Part shown: positions 1 through 13,617 of the stretch, piece after piece
How the letters are laid out: the number at the start of each line of letters is the position of its first letter
Position numbering within the stretch: the first letter of the stretch is position 1
Source: Ecdyonurus torrentis
Lineage: Eukaryota; Arthropoda; Insecta; Ephemeroptera; Heptageniidae
Assembly: GCA_949318235.1 (NCBI GenBank)
Contig: OX439137.1
Span: 6,888,372 to 6,952,371, forward strand
Length of the DNA stretch: 64,000 nt
Direction: 5' to 3'
Made by a program: the position numbers and the translations under genes
The notes under the pieces: generated by a model
Databases searched by the model: none
What the model saw: the letters and a program-made list of their open reading frames with translations, nothing else
What the model was told of the DNA's origin: nothing

Positions 1-717
1 TACAACAATTTTTATAGCTTTCAGTAAATCTTTGTTACAAATAAGTCATACAATATGTTCAATATGTAATATTCAAATTCTTTACATTCTCATATTTTCA
101 AACTATTTCAGAATATTTGACAAATATATTGATTTGTATACAGATATAAAAGGTCTTTGTTTCTATCTAACACCTCTAACACGCTAAAATTATTTAATAT
201 TTCAAGAGGTATATACTTAAAAAAAAAATGTAAAACAATACACTGAAAATGAAAAACTTTTTTTTAAATGTTAAAAATAAGAATATTTATAATAACAAAT
301 CTCCTATTTAAATATGCTAGGAAAAAAATTAATTTTTAGTTAATGTTATCGTCTATATGCTAACAGTTATAGATGATAAAATAACTTTAAAAAAACTCAA
401 GTACTTATATAAATATATACCTATACTATAGCTTATAATCCTCATATTTTTATTTTTATTTCATACCGTGCCAGTCACTAAAAAGCTTCAGAAAAGAAGA
501 GAGAGAGAAAAAAAAATCATTTTATTATTTTCATTTTCTTCATACATAAATTTATTTTTTTTATTATTATTATTTTTTTTAAGACACAAGGATTTAGTAA
601 GCTTTATTGTTTTCGCATGGATAACAACCATTTTGTTGTTTTAAAAATAATAATAATAATAATAAAATTTGTTTGGTACAAATAAATATTTGGCATGCAC
701 GCGAATTGACTATAAGA

Positions 718-720
<3 letters not shown>

Positions 721-782
<62 letters not shown>
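721..782. repeat. (GA)n microsatellite
   Basis: About 31 uninterrupted GA units. Confidence 0.95.
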
Positions 783-786
<4 letters not shown>

Positions 787-3537
787 AAACTTGTGACATT
801 TTTATGTTGCACTTATATTCGACTTTTTGAATAGAGTTCATAGTATATAATACAATATTATGATCATATTTTATTATTATTATTATTTTATTAAAAGTTA
901 TGTAAGGTTGGTTTACAGGTGAATGAAAAGGGGCTAATTTTGTTATTCTAATTTTTTTTTTTTAACAATTTATCATTGTATAATTATTTTGCGTAAAATT
1001 TTATTTTTAGATACGTTTTTGACCGGCATTAAATCGACTCTATAATTTTGTCCTTATTATAGAAATTTGTTAAAATTAAAATCCACATTTTTAAAATTAT
1101 CACTATCGTGCTATTTATGAAGCTATTTTATACATAACTGAAATTTTACCTTACCTGTACTGTTTTTCCTAGAAAAAATACGAAAGGAATTGAGAGGGGT
1201 GAAAAAAAAAAAATAAAAAGCTTTCATTTTAAGAGTATTGTTTTCCATAAAACGGTAAACTTTTGTATAAAAAGACTCTTGATCATATTATCATAAATGT
1301 ACAAGTCAGGCAAAAATGTTTCAGTACACCATAGAGTGTATAACATTTTTATTTTGTCATCGTAGTATCTATTATACACCGTACGTAACGGATAGTGATA
1401 GTATACTACCCCCATACTCATTTTATTGTCGAATATATATTTGAATTTTTACTATATATAAAACGAATTGCTATACTATATATTATGTATTTTTTAAGGT
1501 TCTTATAAATAACATTTAAAAATAGTTTGAATATGAGAAAAAAAAATTATAGCCTGTTTTTAATTATCATTAAAAAAAGCTGACGAAAGAGGTTTACGTA
1601 AATCTTTTAAGTGATATGAAGTAAGAAATAAAAAATCTTAAAATTGATAATTCCCTTTCTTTTTACGATTTTTTTTTTTCTTCTAATAACAAATTTGATT
1701 TGAAATTATATGTCTACATTAAATACATTATAGTCTCTCATGGCCATACACAATTAAATATCTTGACTAATCATTTTAAAGAAAATAAACACACACACAA
1801 AAATACCATTTGTCACCTTTTTTTTTTTGTAACTATATAAAAACTAAAAGATAAAAACTATACTTCCAAAATAACATTTTTCTTTTATGGAAACCCTTTT
1901 TATATTTCGTCTGGCATAGATAAAAATATATATTATGTATATAATATCAATTAAAAATATTGAAACCGATTATCTCTATTAATGATGCTTTTAAAATAAT
2001 GACTTTTGAATAAAAATTAAAATATTTTTTATGTTTTTTTTTTATAATATGGTATTTTTTTATTATATAAATATATAGGGGGAGTAAAAAAATTTTATGT
2101 GAATAAAAAAATACTTTTATCTTTCATATAGTATAAAAAAAAGTTTCATTAATTATTAATATATTTTTGTGAAGTAAAAATCTTAGGGAAGTAAGAAGAG
2201 GGATGATGATATATAAAAAATAATACTAGATTGGATAGGTGGGAGTATAAAAAGAAAAGAAAAAAAAATTGAGCATTTTTTCCGCGCAAGAATTTTAGTA
2301 CTTTACGCAGATCTCATTCTCTCTCTTTTTTTCTCTCTCTTTCTCCCCCTCCCTCAATCTTACATATACACCCCCTCTTTACTTCCCCTCTTTTTAGCTT
2401 TAGCATCGACGCGACACTCTTTTACTAAAAGATGCATCTTTAAAAACTACCTTTTTTTTAACCCCCCCACTTTTTTCTTACTTTTTTTTTTTTACTCGTA
2501 TATATTTTTTTCTTTTCTTAATTTCCCCTACTTCCCCTTAAGTATCCCCACTCTTTTTATTTTTATCCCCTCTACTTTTTTACTCATTCTCTCTGTCTCT
2601 CTCTTTCTCTCTTTTTTAGAGGCGATTGATTATAAACTATATGCATAGACTTTAGTATGAATTGTGCTGCCTAACTGACAACATTCTATAAAAAAATAGG
2701 CACAAAAAAAAAGTTTATTAATTATTATTTTTAATTAATTATTTTTTAATTATCATATATTTATGTATATATTATTATTATTATAAAAGTGTGTGTTTAA
2801 TATTAATATAGAAGACTCGTGACAAACTTAAAAGTTCCTAACAAAGTGTTTAAAATTATATATATTTAAAATATACAACATAAAAAAAAAGTGAATTTTT
2901 ATATATTGAATTGATATACAAAAGTGTAGACAGAAAGTTCCTAATATTTCAAAAAATAAATATCAAGATTTTATGTTTTTAAGTTTTTGATTTTTTTGAA
3001 GATATAGTGAAGGATTTATTTAACATAATTTATGTTAATAATGCAATGATACGGGGTAAGTTACTAATATTTTTTTTATGCAGTAAAGGATATTTTTAGA
3101 TAAAACACGTGGTCAAATTTGAGTGTGTATAAAAAAAAACTTAGGGTTTGTTAGTCCGGCATGGTCAAAACTTTAGTACTTTTTTTTTCCTCGTGTTTTA
3201 CCCCTCCAACCCTTACGTAGTACAGTATAACGCCTTATATAGGCGCCACCTTACAATGTTAGCTTCAAACACACATGCTATCAAAAATATATAATATAAG
3301 GGTAGATTTATTATATTTAAATAAAATAAATACGTATTATTAATTTACTTTATTAATTTTTTTAATTTTTCATAATTTTTGACGTCCGCTTAGTAATTTT
3401 TCTCATAGTTCGTGGAATTTGTTGAAAATTCGTGGTTACTGAAAAATAAAGTTCTGGAAATTCATCTAAATTAAGGTATTTTAATATAATAGAGTTAAAA
3501 ATTAGTAATTAGCGCAGGTGCAAATAAGGTGTGTTAA

Positions 3538-3550
3538 TTTTGGCGCCAAA
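3538..3550. promoter_or_regulatory. Palindromic E2F-type motif
   Basis: TTTTGGCGCCAAA contains the palindrome TTTGGCGCCAAA, which matches the E2F/DP consensus from both strands. It lies in AT-rich DNA 22.6 kb before the ZFHX start codon. Function is not shown. Confidence 0.35.
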
Positions 3551-5237
3551 CACATACGTGTCATACTTTTTAGAAAAGTTTTCATTGTATGATGAAATTC
3601 AAATAATAATTCTTTAATTACAAAAACTTTTATATGAGTCATTTTATAAGTTAATAAGTAGTTTTATTAAAATGACTCATTAAGCTAAAAGATGATAGAA
3701 TAGCTTTTAGAAAGATGCAGTTTTTTTGTTTTCTTTTCCTTATCCGGTTTCATCATTTCCTTAACTTTTTATAAAACAATGTAATTCTGAATCAAAAGAT
3801 TCTACGTGCATATTCTATATAAAGTTTATTTCATTTCTCATAATAAATTATTGTCAAAATTACCGATAATGTTAGCCGGCTTTTTTATGATCTTTGCTGT
3901 TATTTTCTTCAAAAATTTGTAAGTCCCAATATTCCACCCTTTTAAATTTTTAGTATAGGTTGCTAAAATAGTTTAAAAATCATAAGAAAAGGCAGACAGA
4001 TTTTTTTATATATATATTGTGACATGTTCAAAATTTGACAGCACAGAACAGTTAACTTTAGTTTTTATTGCTTTAAACACAAGATATTTCATATTTTATA
4101 AATTTTATCCGTAGGTAGTCTAATTTAAGTCAAAACTGATACAATATTTAATATTTTTATAAATCTTGCCAGATTTTTTATAATATTTATTTCCAACCGG
4201 CTTTTTCACATACACCTTTACAAATTCTCTCTCGTTATGAAATTAAAATACGTTCATGACATTCATATCAAAATCTATATAAATTAATCGTTTATTATAT
4301 TAAATATAAATTTTTGATTATTTTTAATGTGTTATACATATTTTGGATAATTATATAAGTCCGAGATTATGAGTTAGAGATTTGTCGGAAGATGAGCGCA
4401 CGATTGCCGGTATCTGTCTCACCACCCACTCCCCGCTCTATCATATGCTAAATCATTTAAGATTATGAATACTGAATATTAGTTATATTTAGAATTATAA
4501 TTTAAGTAATTTTTAATAAATTTTATATCCCTTAAATCAAAAGTTACGGTAGAAAATGTTTTTGTAAATAAAACATGATAAAAAAAGCGGAAGATGCGTA
4601 CTTTTCTGAGAGATAAAAAAATTGCGATAAAATATGACAGGATTTTTTTTATATCAGTTGCTTCCTCATATAAATAACTATGATAAGCTAATTCCTAAAC
4701 AATCTAGATATTTTTTTTCTCATTAATTTATTTATATTAAAATTGTGAAACAATATGACAAATAAATAATATAAATTAAGAAATTCTTTATTATGCCTTC
4801 AAGTTATATTTAATTAATTTTATGAAATTTGTTTTTGAAAAATATATATTTTTCACACTTGAGGTATGCTTTCGTACCGGCCGGCTCTCTTAGAGTTATA
4901 TATTTTTTCTTGTGTGCGAGTGATAGATTGTTTAGTAGCGTGTTACCCTACCCTTTATAACTTTTTTTTATATATATACATATAACTACAACATACTTAA
5001 CTTTCATGTTAACATATCTAAGTCCTCATTTTTTTTGATGACAAAATCTTAAGTTTTATAATATACTTAATCTTATTTCGATATTCAATTTTTATTATTT
5101 TTGTGTGTTTTTTTTTTAGTAATATATTTCTAATTTATTTCTTATCTTACGCTATTTAGCGTTTCTTTCATTACCTAAATGCGTCATTTGTATATTTTTG
5201 AGTTGCAGCAGTTTTCTTAAAAATGATAGGAAATAAG

Positions 5238-5275
5238 GGTTATTGACGTTTTCCCGCGCGTTATCCTATTGGCTA
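5238..5275. promoter_or_regulatory. Promoter-like motif cluster (TGACGT, E2F, inverted CCAAT)
   Basis: Within 40 bases: TTGACGTT, TTTTCCCGCGCG (5249-5260, E2F-like) and CCTATTGGCTAA (inverted CCAAT). The patch has four CpGs in a background almost devoid of them. It could be a promoter or enhancer of the ZFHX gene or an unrecognised RNA. Confidence 0.35.
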
Positions 5276-5347
5276 ATCGTCCCCAAACTTGTATTGATAT
5301 GCTTAATGATGGCTATGAAATTTTAGATGATTTAAGTTTTTATTCAT

Positions 5348-5429
5348 GCTTTTCGTAAACTCTACTAAATGGTTTATTTCAATGCAATGTGCATATTTGT
5401 GTAGCAAGAAAATAGGATTTACGAACAGC
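5348..5429. mobile_element. Foldback MITE family A, copy 1 (degenerate)
   Basis: Left end TTTCGTAAACTCTACT and right end AGTAAAT-free AAAATAGGATTTACGAACAG are imperfect inverted repeats. The interior (GGTTTATTTCAATGCAATG, then GTAGCAAGAAAATA) aligns with copy 2 at 15135-15264 in the same orientation. It is shorter and more diverged at the left end than the other two copies. Confidence 0.6.
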
Positions 5430-8358
5430 CCTATTGATGGTAAATTAAAAAATGTATATCTTATACCATAATAATAATTAACAGCTTTTATTGGGCGAAA
5501 TCAGGCGTGCAACCTCTCAATTTAACCCAACTGATTAACAGTACAGTCAGTTATACAATTTTTGTTAGTAGCTGGATGGTTTGCGATGGTTTTAAAATTA
5601 GAATTTGTGTCATTTTTTGAAGTATTTAATAAATTAGTGATAAGAGAAAAATGAGAAAATTTTTTAGTTCGATCTTTGATATGTAAAATGCTTTTGATTT
5701 ACTTATATGCTTAAGTGCTACATAACTGAAATTGTCCAATACAAATTATTATTATTTAGCTCTACTGTATAAGATAAATGAAAAAAATCTGGTTTCAAAA
5801 TATTCTATAGCCTCAAAGAAATAGATAGGTGAATTTGAAATATCTAATTCTTATTATTAAAAATTACATATCTGCAAAGAAGGATATATATTTTACTACC
5901 TAAAAAAAAAAATACTTAATTAGTAATAATGGTGTAATACTGCCTCTGGAAACTATACCATAAAAAAACATAATTATTTCTCTTTTTTTATAACGTTTTC
6001 TAACCTTCAAGAAAAAAAACTGTTTTACAGCATGTTTGTCTTATTTATAAATTTTAATTTAATTTTGGTATGTTTTTTCATATAATTTATATATTTTTAA
6101 TGTATCTACTGGGTACACTAAGGTTAGGAAAAAAGAAGAAGAAAAAAATGTGTCTTGTGTCTTATAGTATTTCTCCCTTAGGCGTCTTTTACTGATTTAG
6201 GGTAAGAAAAAGTGTTCTTTTAGTAAAAAAAAATATATATATACATACAAAAAAAAAGGAAAATTAGAATGTTTTTTTATTATAGAAGTCGGGAAAAAGT
6301 TAATAATTATTACTACCGGTATGTACATGTAATAAATTTGGAAAATGATTTTTAAGAATATATGGTTGTTACAGTTTTAACACTCTTCATTGTAGAAGTA
6401 TTTTTTTGAACATGAGTGTACGTCCCCCTCCAAAGAAAGAAAAGTACGTTACCGAGTTCATAATTCTGTTCAATTTCCTATAAGCATTAAAATCACCATA
6501 TAAAATCACGTGATGTAATACCTCTTTTTACTTGCAATAAATTTGATTGCATTGATTTTGCATGCCGACATCTTTATTGCATATCGAAAAATATTGCACT
6601 GTGCAAACAGACCATTACATAAAAAACTGTCTCATATTTTCAGAACACTATATAATATTTCACACCGAATCCACGTGTTTTTTTCTCAGTGTTCATAGTT
6701 TATATTATATAAAAGTTATGTTTATATATGACATAACAAAAAAAAATTGTACCCTATACCGTACACCCCCCACCCCCACATATATATATATACCATGTTG
6801 CTTAGATATAACAATAATAAACATATATGGGGGGGCCACCAAATAAAATGTGTCAAAGATTTTCACAGCATCTTTAAGTTTATTTTTAGAAAATAAATAA
6901 ATATATAATTTACCATATTAGAAGGAAGCTTAAAAAAAAAAGAAATCCTTATATGGTTAAAATCAGTAGCAATAACAACATGTCAGATAATTATAATGTT
7001 TATGCATTACGTCAAATTTAAAAATTCTCTCATCCTATAATACAATGCATTAGAGTATTGTTTCTTTTTTACAAAATAATTAGAAATTATTGTCATTTAA
7101 AAATATGTACAGCAAGATCAAATACAGGAACATAATATTATGATGCGTAATCGTGTGGAAATTCAAATTTTATTTTAATATTTACGTTTTACCACGTTGG
7201 AATCTAATACTAGTCTCAACAATGGTTTTTACACTGAAAAATTTCTCTGGTTATATAGAATAAATCAAATTCTTCCTGAAGTTTAAAAAAAAAAAAACAA
7301 TTTATGTATGTGGAAGTGCTGATTTTTTTGACCACTTGTTCATGTTTGCATCAAATTTCCCCAACCAATTTTTAATAGATGTTTTTAACGTAAACGCTCT
7401 TATTACATCCTGATCTATATACTTATATAATAAACGGTCATTTTTATATAATATATTAAATAATAGAAAAGTAACTATATAAATAAATCCCTCCTTTGCA
7501 AAAACCGTTTTTCATATATTATTGTTTTGTCTAAAAACGATCTATCAAAAATATTTTAAACAAAAATGTTACATACCTTTTAACTATATGGTTATATACA
7601 TACATACTTATATTTGTATAATAAAAATCTGAGAATACCTGAAAGATTTTTTTTTTTTTTTTTATTCAGCTGGCAGTATATAGATAGATGTGCAGCACTA
7701 AAATGCATTGTTATCTAACAATATATATATATACAACAATGATTGACAGTATAACAATCGATACAGTCAAATCAAAATTATTACAACACACACCATACAG
7801 CAATTATGATTGTTTTTACCTAGCGGTATACAAGACTTAACATTTTTTTTTGTAATTAAATTTTCTTTACTGTAATTAATTATAAAATTAATTGAATTTT
7901 TTTTTTTACAAAATGAGTTTTTTTTTAGACTTGGGAAAGAGTTTTTTTTTTTTTTCAAGGACCTTATTTTCAAATATATTTTATTATTTTATTCAGGAGC
8001 TCCCTATTTAGAAGGTGCCTGATTTTCATTTATTAAAAGCTGCTAAAATAGCAATATAAGATCTTTATATTATGTGGATGAATTTTATATAAAGAAAATT
8101 TGGCCATAAAAATTATACTATAATGTAGAAAGCGCATCTGTTTCGTACTATAAAGGGAAAAAAAACCTTGAAAAAAAATATACAACCCTTAATAAAATTC
8201 CATCCTTTTTAATTTTCAAAAGCACGTATATGTTTTAGAAAAACAAAAACCTTTTTTTTTATTATTATTAATTCAGTTTGAAAAATACCGAATATTTACA
8301 ACCTTTGTACCTCTTCTTTTCTTATGTATACAATTTTTGCCAAAAATCTTTTTTGTCG

Positions 8359-8360
<2 letters not shown>

Positions 8361-8400
<40 letters not shown>
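8361..8400. repeat. Poly-A run (40)
   Basis: Forty A. The open frame across it is an artefact of the repeat. Confidence 0.95.
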
Positions 8401-8403
<3 letters not shown>

Positions 8404-9354
8404 GACATTTTTAAGACTTGGCATACTAAAATGTATTGTTTTCTCTCACATATTTTTGTTCTATTTTATCCTATATAAAGGTGGAGTAGTAAGACAAAAA
8501 AAAATACAAATTTTTACCCCTAACTGTACTATCTTTTGAGACAAAGTATACAAGAAAAAAAAAATGTGGAGGTTATGGGACATCAGAGAAAGAAAAAAAA
8601 AACTTAGTGCTATGTATTTTATCTTATGTGTTTATCAAATTTTATACCTGAACCTTTTTTAGAACCAAGATATATACTAGGATTTTTATAACTTTGAATC
8701 TTAAAAGTTCATTAAATGAAACAAAATTTGCATTAGTTTTGATTGTCATTTCAAATTTACGTTAAATTAAGTATACCTCTTAAGTTTTTCGTATATACTA
8801 TATACGTGAAGTATCAGTTACATTTTATAAAAATAAAAATCACTGTTATAAAATCTTTACTTTAAAAAAAAAAAAAAAAAGAGAATAGTGTTCACCTTTT
8901 ATTTTCTTATATAAATACGTAAGAATCTGTCAACTATATATTTTTAGAATAATTAAGATTGGTATATTTTATTATTAGGTTTCAAATATCACTGGTATAC
9001 AATTTGTTTTAAAGTTTTTTTTATAGTTTTATTTATAGTTGCCCATGAATCAATTTGAAAATTAACGTATCAGATTTAAGAAAATTTATGTATTATCGTT
9101 AATAATATATTTTAGTATGCATTCATGTAAAAGTCGAAGCCATATATGAGCACTAAATAACATTGGCCAGAATGTGAAAATAACACATTTTGCCGCAGTT
9201 TAAACATTTTAGCAATATTTTTGCGAATTAGGTTTTCAAGTATGCAAAAAAATTAAAAAAAAAACTCATTTTTCAAAAGAAAATAGCCAAAAACCACGTT
9301 TGTCCTATGCTTAGCTATGATATGCTTCAGTATGGCGTCGAAGCGCATTCGGAA

Positions 9355-9362
9355 TGACGTCA
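9355..9362. promoter_or_regulatory. Full CRE palindrome TGACGTCA
   Basis: Perfect CREB/ATF-type palindrome in a GC-richer patch (9300-9370). Other perfect copies in the window are at 31002-31009 and 51155-51162, plus one in coding sequence near 42368. Confidence 0.3.
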
Positions 9363-10087
9363 TGTGCATACACCCTATACAGAAAATGTTTCTCAATTCT
9401 ATACAATATATATAAAATATATAGCTAATTTCAATTATAATTAATAATTAAATTTTTTTGCAAGTGTTATAATAAAGGCGACCTCATTTTGACCATGATC
9501 TCAATTTAAATATAATTATATCTCTCCTCTCTACTATTGTTATTATTTATGTATATGAAAATTAAATTTCTATTATATGAAAATTTAATTTGTTTATAGT
9601 TTATTTGTTAATATATATATATATAAAAAAATCTGATTATTATATAAATATGGTATATTTATGATGAAAGTTGGATTTTCTGCAAGCATATGGAAATTTA
9701 AATTGTAATTATTATTTTTTAGATTGTAATTCTTTTGATTAGTCATGTGAATAAATATTCTTATAGATTTTTGATACAGATTGGTTTTATTCAAAAACGT
9801 TTAGTGAGGTTTTTATTATTGTTGTTGTTTGCTAATGTTTTTGAAATTTATCACTAAAATTGGAGGATAATTGTTCAGTGTTGATAAAGAATTAGATTTG
9901 TATCTGACATTTTGCAAACTTTTTTATAATTCTATGTTTGAGGGACATAACTTTCAAAAGTGCATAAATGAGATAATATAAGAATTATATATTTTCAATT
10001 AAGTAAAATTTGCACACTTTTCGCAATACTTTTTGCAGTACTGATTTCGTTTATCTCACTTTATCCAGCTTTGTATTATAGGTATGG

Positions 10088-10225
10088 TCATTTTACTAAA
10101 AAAATTAATTTCTATTGGCATATGGGAATAACATGTATTTAGATAGAGTTTTGCGTCAACTGAAATCTCCATCTGATCGCATTTAATTGTCATAAGCCAA
10201 TAGAAAATCATTTTTAGTAAAATGA
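10088..10225. mobile_element. 138-bp foldback element (family C)
   Basis: Terminal inverted repeats of about 35 bases: the left arm 10088-10124 reads TCATTTTACTAAAA and then TTTCTATTGGCATATG; the right arm 10191-10225 read in reverse complement gives TCATTTTACTAAAA and then TTTCTATTGGCTTATG. The loop is about 66 bases and non-coding. No second copy was recognised in the window. Confidence 0.6.
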
Positions 10226-10787
10226 ATGTACTCTATAGTTTTGTGTATGTTCTTGAACAAGGTATAAGAGTAAAAGTAATCTGAACAGTGAGTAACTTAT
10301 AAATTTTCCCATTCAATAACATATTTGCAAATATAATGCAGACAGTACCGGTAAATAGCGTACCGGTATTGCTTCTATATAAATACCGGTATTACGTTAA
10401 TAAAGTTACCTTCATTGTCACCAACACGGAATTCTATATTTTATTTCCTTATTACAATGGATGTTACCAGTGTAACCACGCTAGCCAATCACAGGTGGCA
10501 AATAAAATAGTTCGCTTCCACTAATTTCCTATCTTTTAGCATTACGGACCCATTATCATATTGATTTTGGTTCTGAAACCAAAACAATTCAAATGAGGTA
10601 CAATTTAACTTGTTTTAAGATATTGTTAACACCTAATTAACATGTTAGACTTCATGCTCATAAGAATGAAAATTTTAACATTCAGAGCTGTACAAAAAGA
10701 AAGATACGTAGGACCAGATGGTTTTTTATTTGAGATGCAAATTTTGATATAATGGTTACCTTAATATTGTGATGTAATACACGAGTA

Positions 10788-10812
10788 TTTTTTTTTTTTT
10801 TTTTTTTTTTTT
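10788..10812. repeat. Poly-T run (25)
   Basis: Homopolymer with no recognisable retroposon body beside it. Confidence 0.9.
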
Positions 10813-11008
10813 GCAATGTTGTTGTTGGTTACCCCCTGCTGTGTAAATTTAAGGGGTCTATAGACACGTATATATATGTATACATATATGTGGGCAGTCT
10901 ATTCTCACCCCACTTTATATATACCTTCCTCCCTATAACTTTTTATATCATCCCCTAGTATATATAATATGACTTTTTGGTCCATTCAATAGGATGAGCT
11001 ACTGGTCA

Positions 11009-11015
<7 letters not shown>

Positions 11016-11060
<45 letters not shown>
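11016..11060. repeat. (CT)n microsatellite
   Basis: About 22 CT units. Confidence 0.95.
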
Positions 11061-11061
<1 letters not shown>

Positions 11062-12504
11062 GTACAGGATTTGTGGCTTATGATAATTTTATTTATAATA
11101 AAATGTAATCCAAAACCGGACATATTGTATAATGATATAAGCGGATTTTTTTTTTTTTTTTTAGCAAGTGCAAATTTTATACCAGTTGCAAATATTGACA
11201 CATAAGAACCACGTATATTTTTCTGCTACCTTTTAGTAACAATAAATTAAGTTAAAATGTTATTGAAGTTATTATGTAATGGAGAAATGTACAAATGCGT
11301 CAACAGTGTTAAGATTTTTTTTCACAACAAGAAAAAAATTGAGTGTCTTTTGTCTTTTTTTTATGATTTTTTTTTCTTTTCTTTTTATACTGCTTCATAT
11401 TGAAATAACTTTTTAGTAAATAATAGAACTAATTTTGTAAAACACTTTTTTTCTTCTTATAATTCTTTTGTTCTATATTATGTTTGTGTACAACGATTCT
11501 CAATGTCAAAACATTTTAGAATATATTTTTTTTTTTCAAAAGACAATATTCTCTAAAAACCTGTCAAGTATAAGTATAAGAAGAATAAAAATGTAAATAG
11601 TTTTTTTGAAATGCAAAATAGGAAGAGACATAACAAACAAAAGATATGAGCAAAAAATATATATATAAATAAAAAGAAAACAGGTTGCTTAGAAAAATAT
11701 ATTATACTACCCCCTTTTTGTACGTATATTATAATGTAGGATTATGCACGGGTTAAAGTTTTTTTTTTTTTTTTTTTTTTATTGTCGTCTTGGTGGGTAT
11801 GTGAAGAGAAAATTTGTCAAGAAAGTTTGGGTTGTTAAAAGAATCCATGCTTTAATTTTGGTTCTACATGAAAACAAAAAAATTAGTCATGTTTGGAAAT
11901 TTTGGGTGGAAAAAAAAAAAAAAAAAAAAAAATCGTTACAAATGTGACTATTGCATTTTGGCAATAAAAAAATTTTCTTATAGAGACTTAAATTTACGGA
12001 TTGAACTTGAATTATTGGTTCATATATACACATTGTAGTTCCTTAATTCTTAAAAGAAAACAATGTTAAATCACAGTATCTGTAGCAGTATTTTTGCTGT
12101 TTTTCTGTTCTGTTCTAAAGATAAAAATCGTAATTTCAATTCAATGTAACTCCATCAAGCTATTTTTATAATATAATAAAGATTTGTAGCTTATTGGTGT
12201 AAAATCATATAATTTACCAATACTTGTACAGAAAATTTATATAACTTGAGTTTTTTTTAGTATAAAATTCTTATTATAGTTTTTAAACTTGCAAAATCCA
12301 CTCTCGTTATAAAAAATATGATAACTCTTTTTGCTAATTTATGCAAAGTTTAGTATTATTGCCGTACAATAATATATATATAAAAAAAAAGTGTGTTGTT
12401 TTTTAATGTATTAAAGAAGTAGAAAAAAATGAAATTGTGTGTGAGAACGATTTTTATTTTACTAGAGTTCAAGTCGGCTTAACATTATTTCTAATCATGA
12501 AATC

Positions 12505-12507
<3 letters not shown>

Positions 12508-12594
<87 letters not shown>

Positions 12595-12607
12595 CTCTCT
12601 CTCTCTC
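12508..12607. repeat. (CT)n microsatellite, about 100 bp
   Basis: Nearly perfect CT repeat with a short CTAT interruption near its right end. Confidence 0.95.
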
Positions 12608-13213
12608 CATATAGAATAATATAACATGCAAATAATATTAAAAAAATAAACTTTAATATTCCCATACTACAAAATTTTTTGTGCAAAAAAAAAAAAAAAA
12701 AAAAAAATGAAGAAGTAAAAGGTTGCATGCTATGATTTTTATTGCACTTTATGAAAATTTTTATGTGAGAATAACGTAAGAGTAAAAACTTATAATACAA
12801 GAAGAAGAAGAAAAAAAAATGAGTTCAGATTTTTTTAATATAAAATATTATAATATTTTTATATATATATATATATATACATTTTATTTGATTGCTTAAA
12901 GCATTTAACTCATGAATAATAAAATGATAACTGTAATAATAAAAGTAAGTACAATGATCTATAGTATAATGATGTACTCGTAACCTTTGTGATTTTTGTT
13001 TCTAATTGATTTTCAATGTTATAATATTATAAATTTATTTATTTTTTAAGATATGGACATTTTTTGAATGTAACGAAAGATTTTATAGAAGCTAACTGAC
13101 AAAAATTAACACTTAATATGCTATAGCTCAGTGCAACAATATTTATATGAATAACAACATAATTTATATTATTCCGATTCATATAGTTAATATGTTTAGC
13201 ATAATTACTTATG

Positions 13214-13293
13214 TTATAACAAAATAGTAACATTTGTGCTCTACAATATAGTAATACATCATAAATTATACGTAATTTATTTGTTCCATGCAA
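13214..13293. repeat. Dispersed repeat E, copy 1
   Basis: Shares ACAAAATAGTAACATTTGTG and then CATAAATTATACGTAATTTA with 31202-31296 in the same order and orientation, allowing short gaps. Low-complexity AT sequence limits certainty, but the non-AT positions agree. Confidence 0.4.
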
Positions 13294-13510
13294 AAACCAT
13301 GTATTGGTATGGAGCTATACGTAAACAATAATTTCCATATGAATGCATTGTCTTTTGTCATAAGGAAAATATATCACAATTTTATGTTTATACTGTTAAT
13401 GTACTTATTCTCAAATTATAGAATTCTGTATTTGTTTTTGGCTACTAATATTTTCCCTTGTATACTCCATAATGCAGAAGATAAACATTTTAGTACATTT
13501 TTTTAATTAT

Positions 13511-13617
<107 letters not shown>

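Noticed and set aside
6562..6846. 94-codon open frame on the + strand
   Set aside because: Low-complexity composition, no domain pattern, and no splice or promoter context; frames of this size are expected by chance over 64 kb.
10336..10524. 62-codon frame in a GC-richer patch
   Set aside because: No start context, domain or splice sites; repeated CCGGTA motifs explain the composition.
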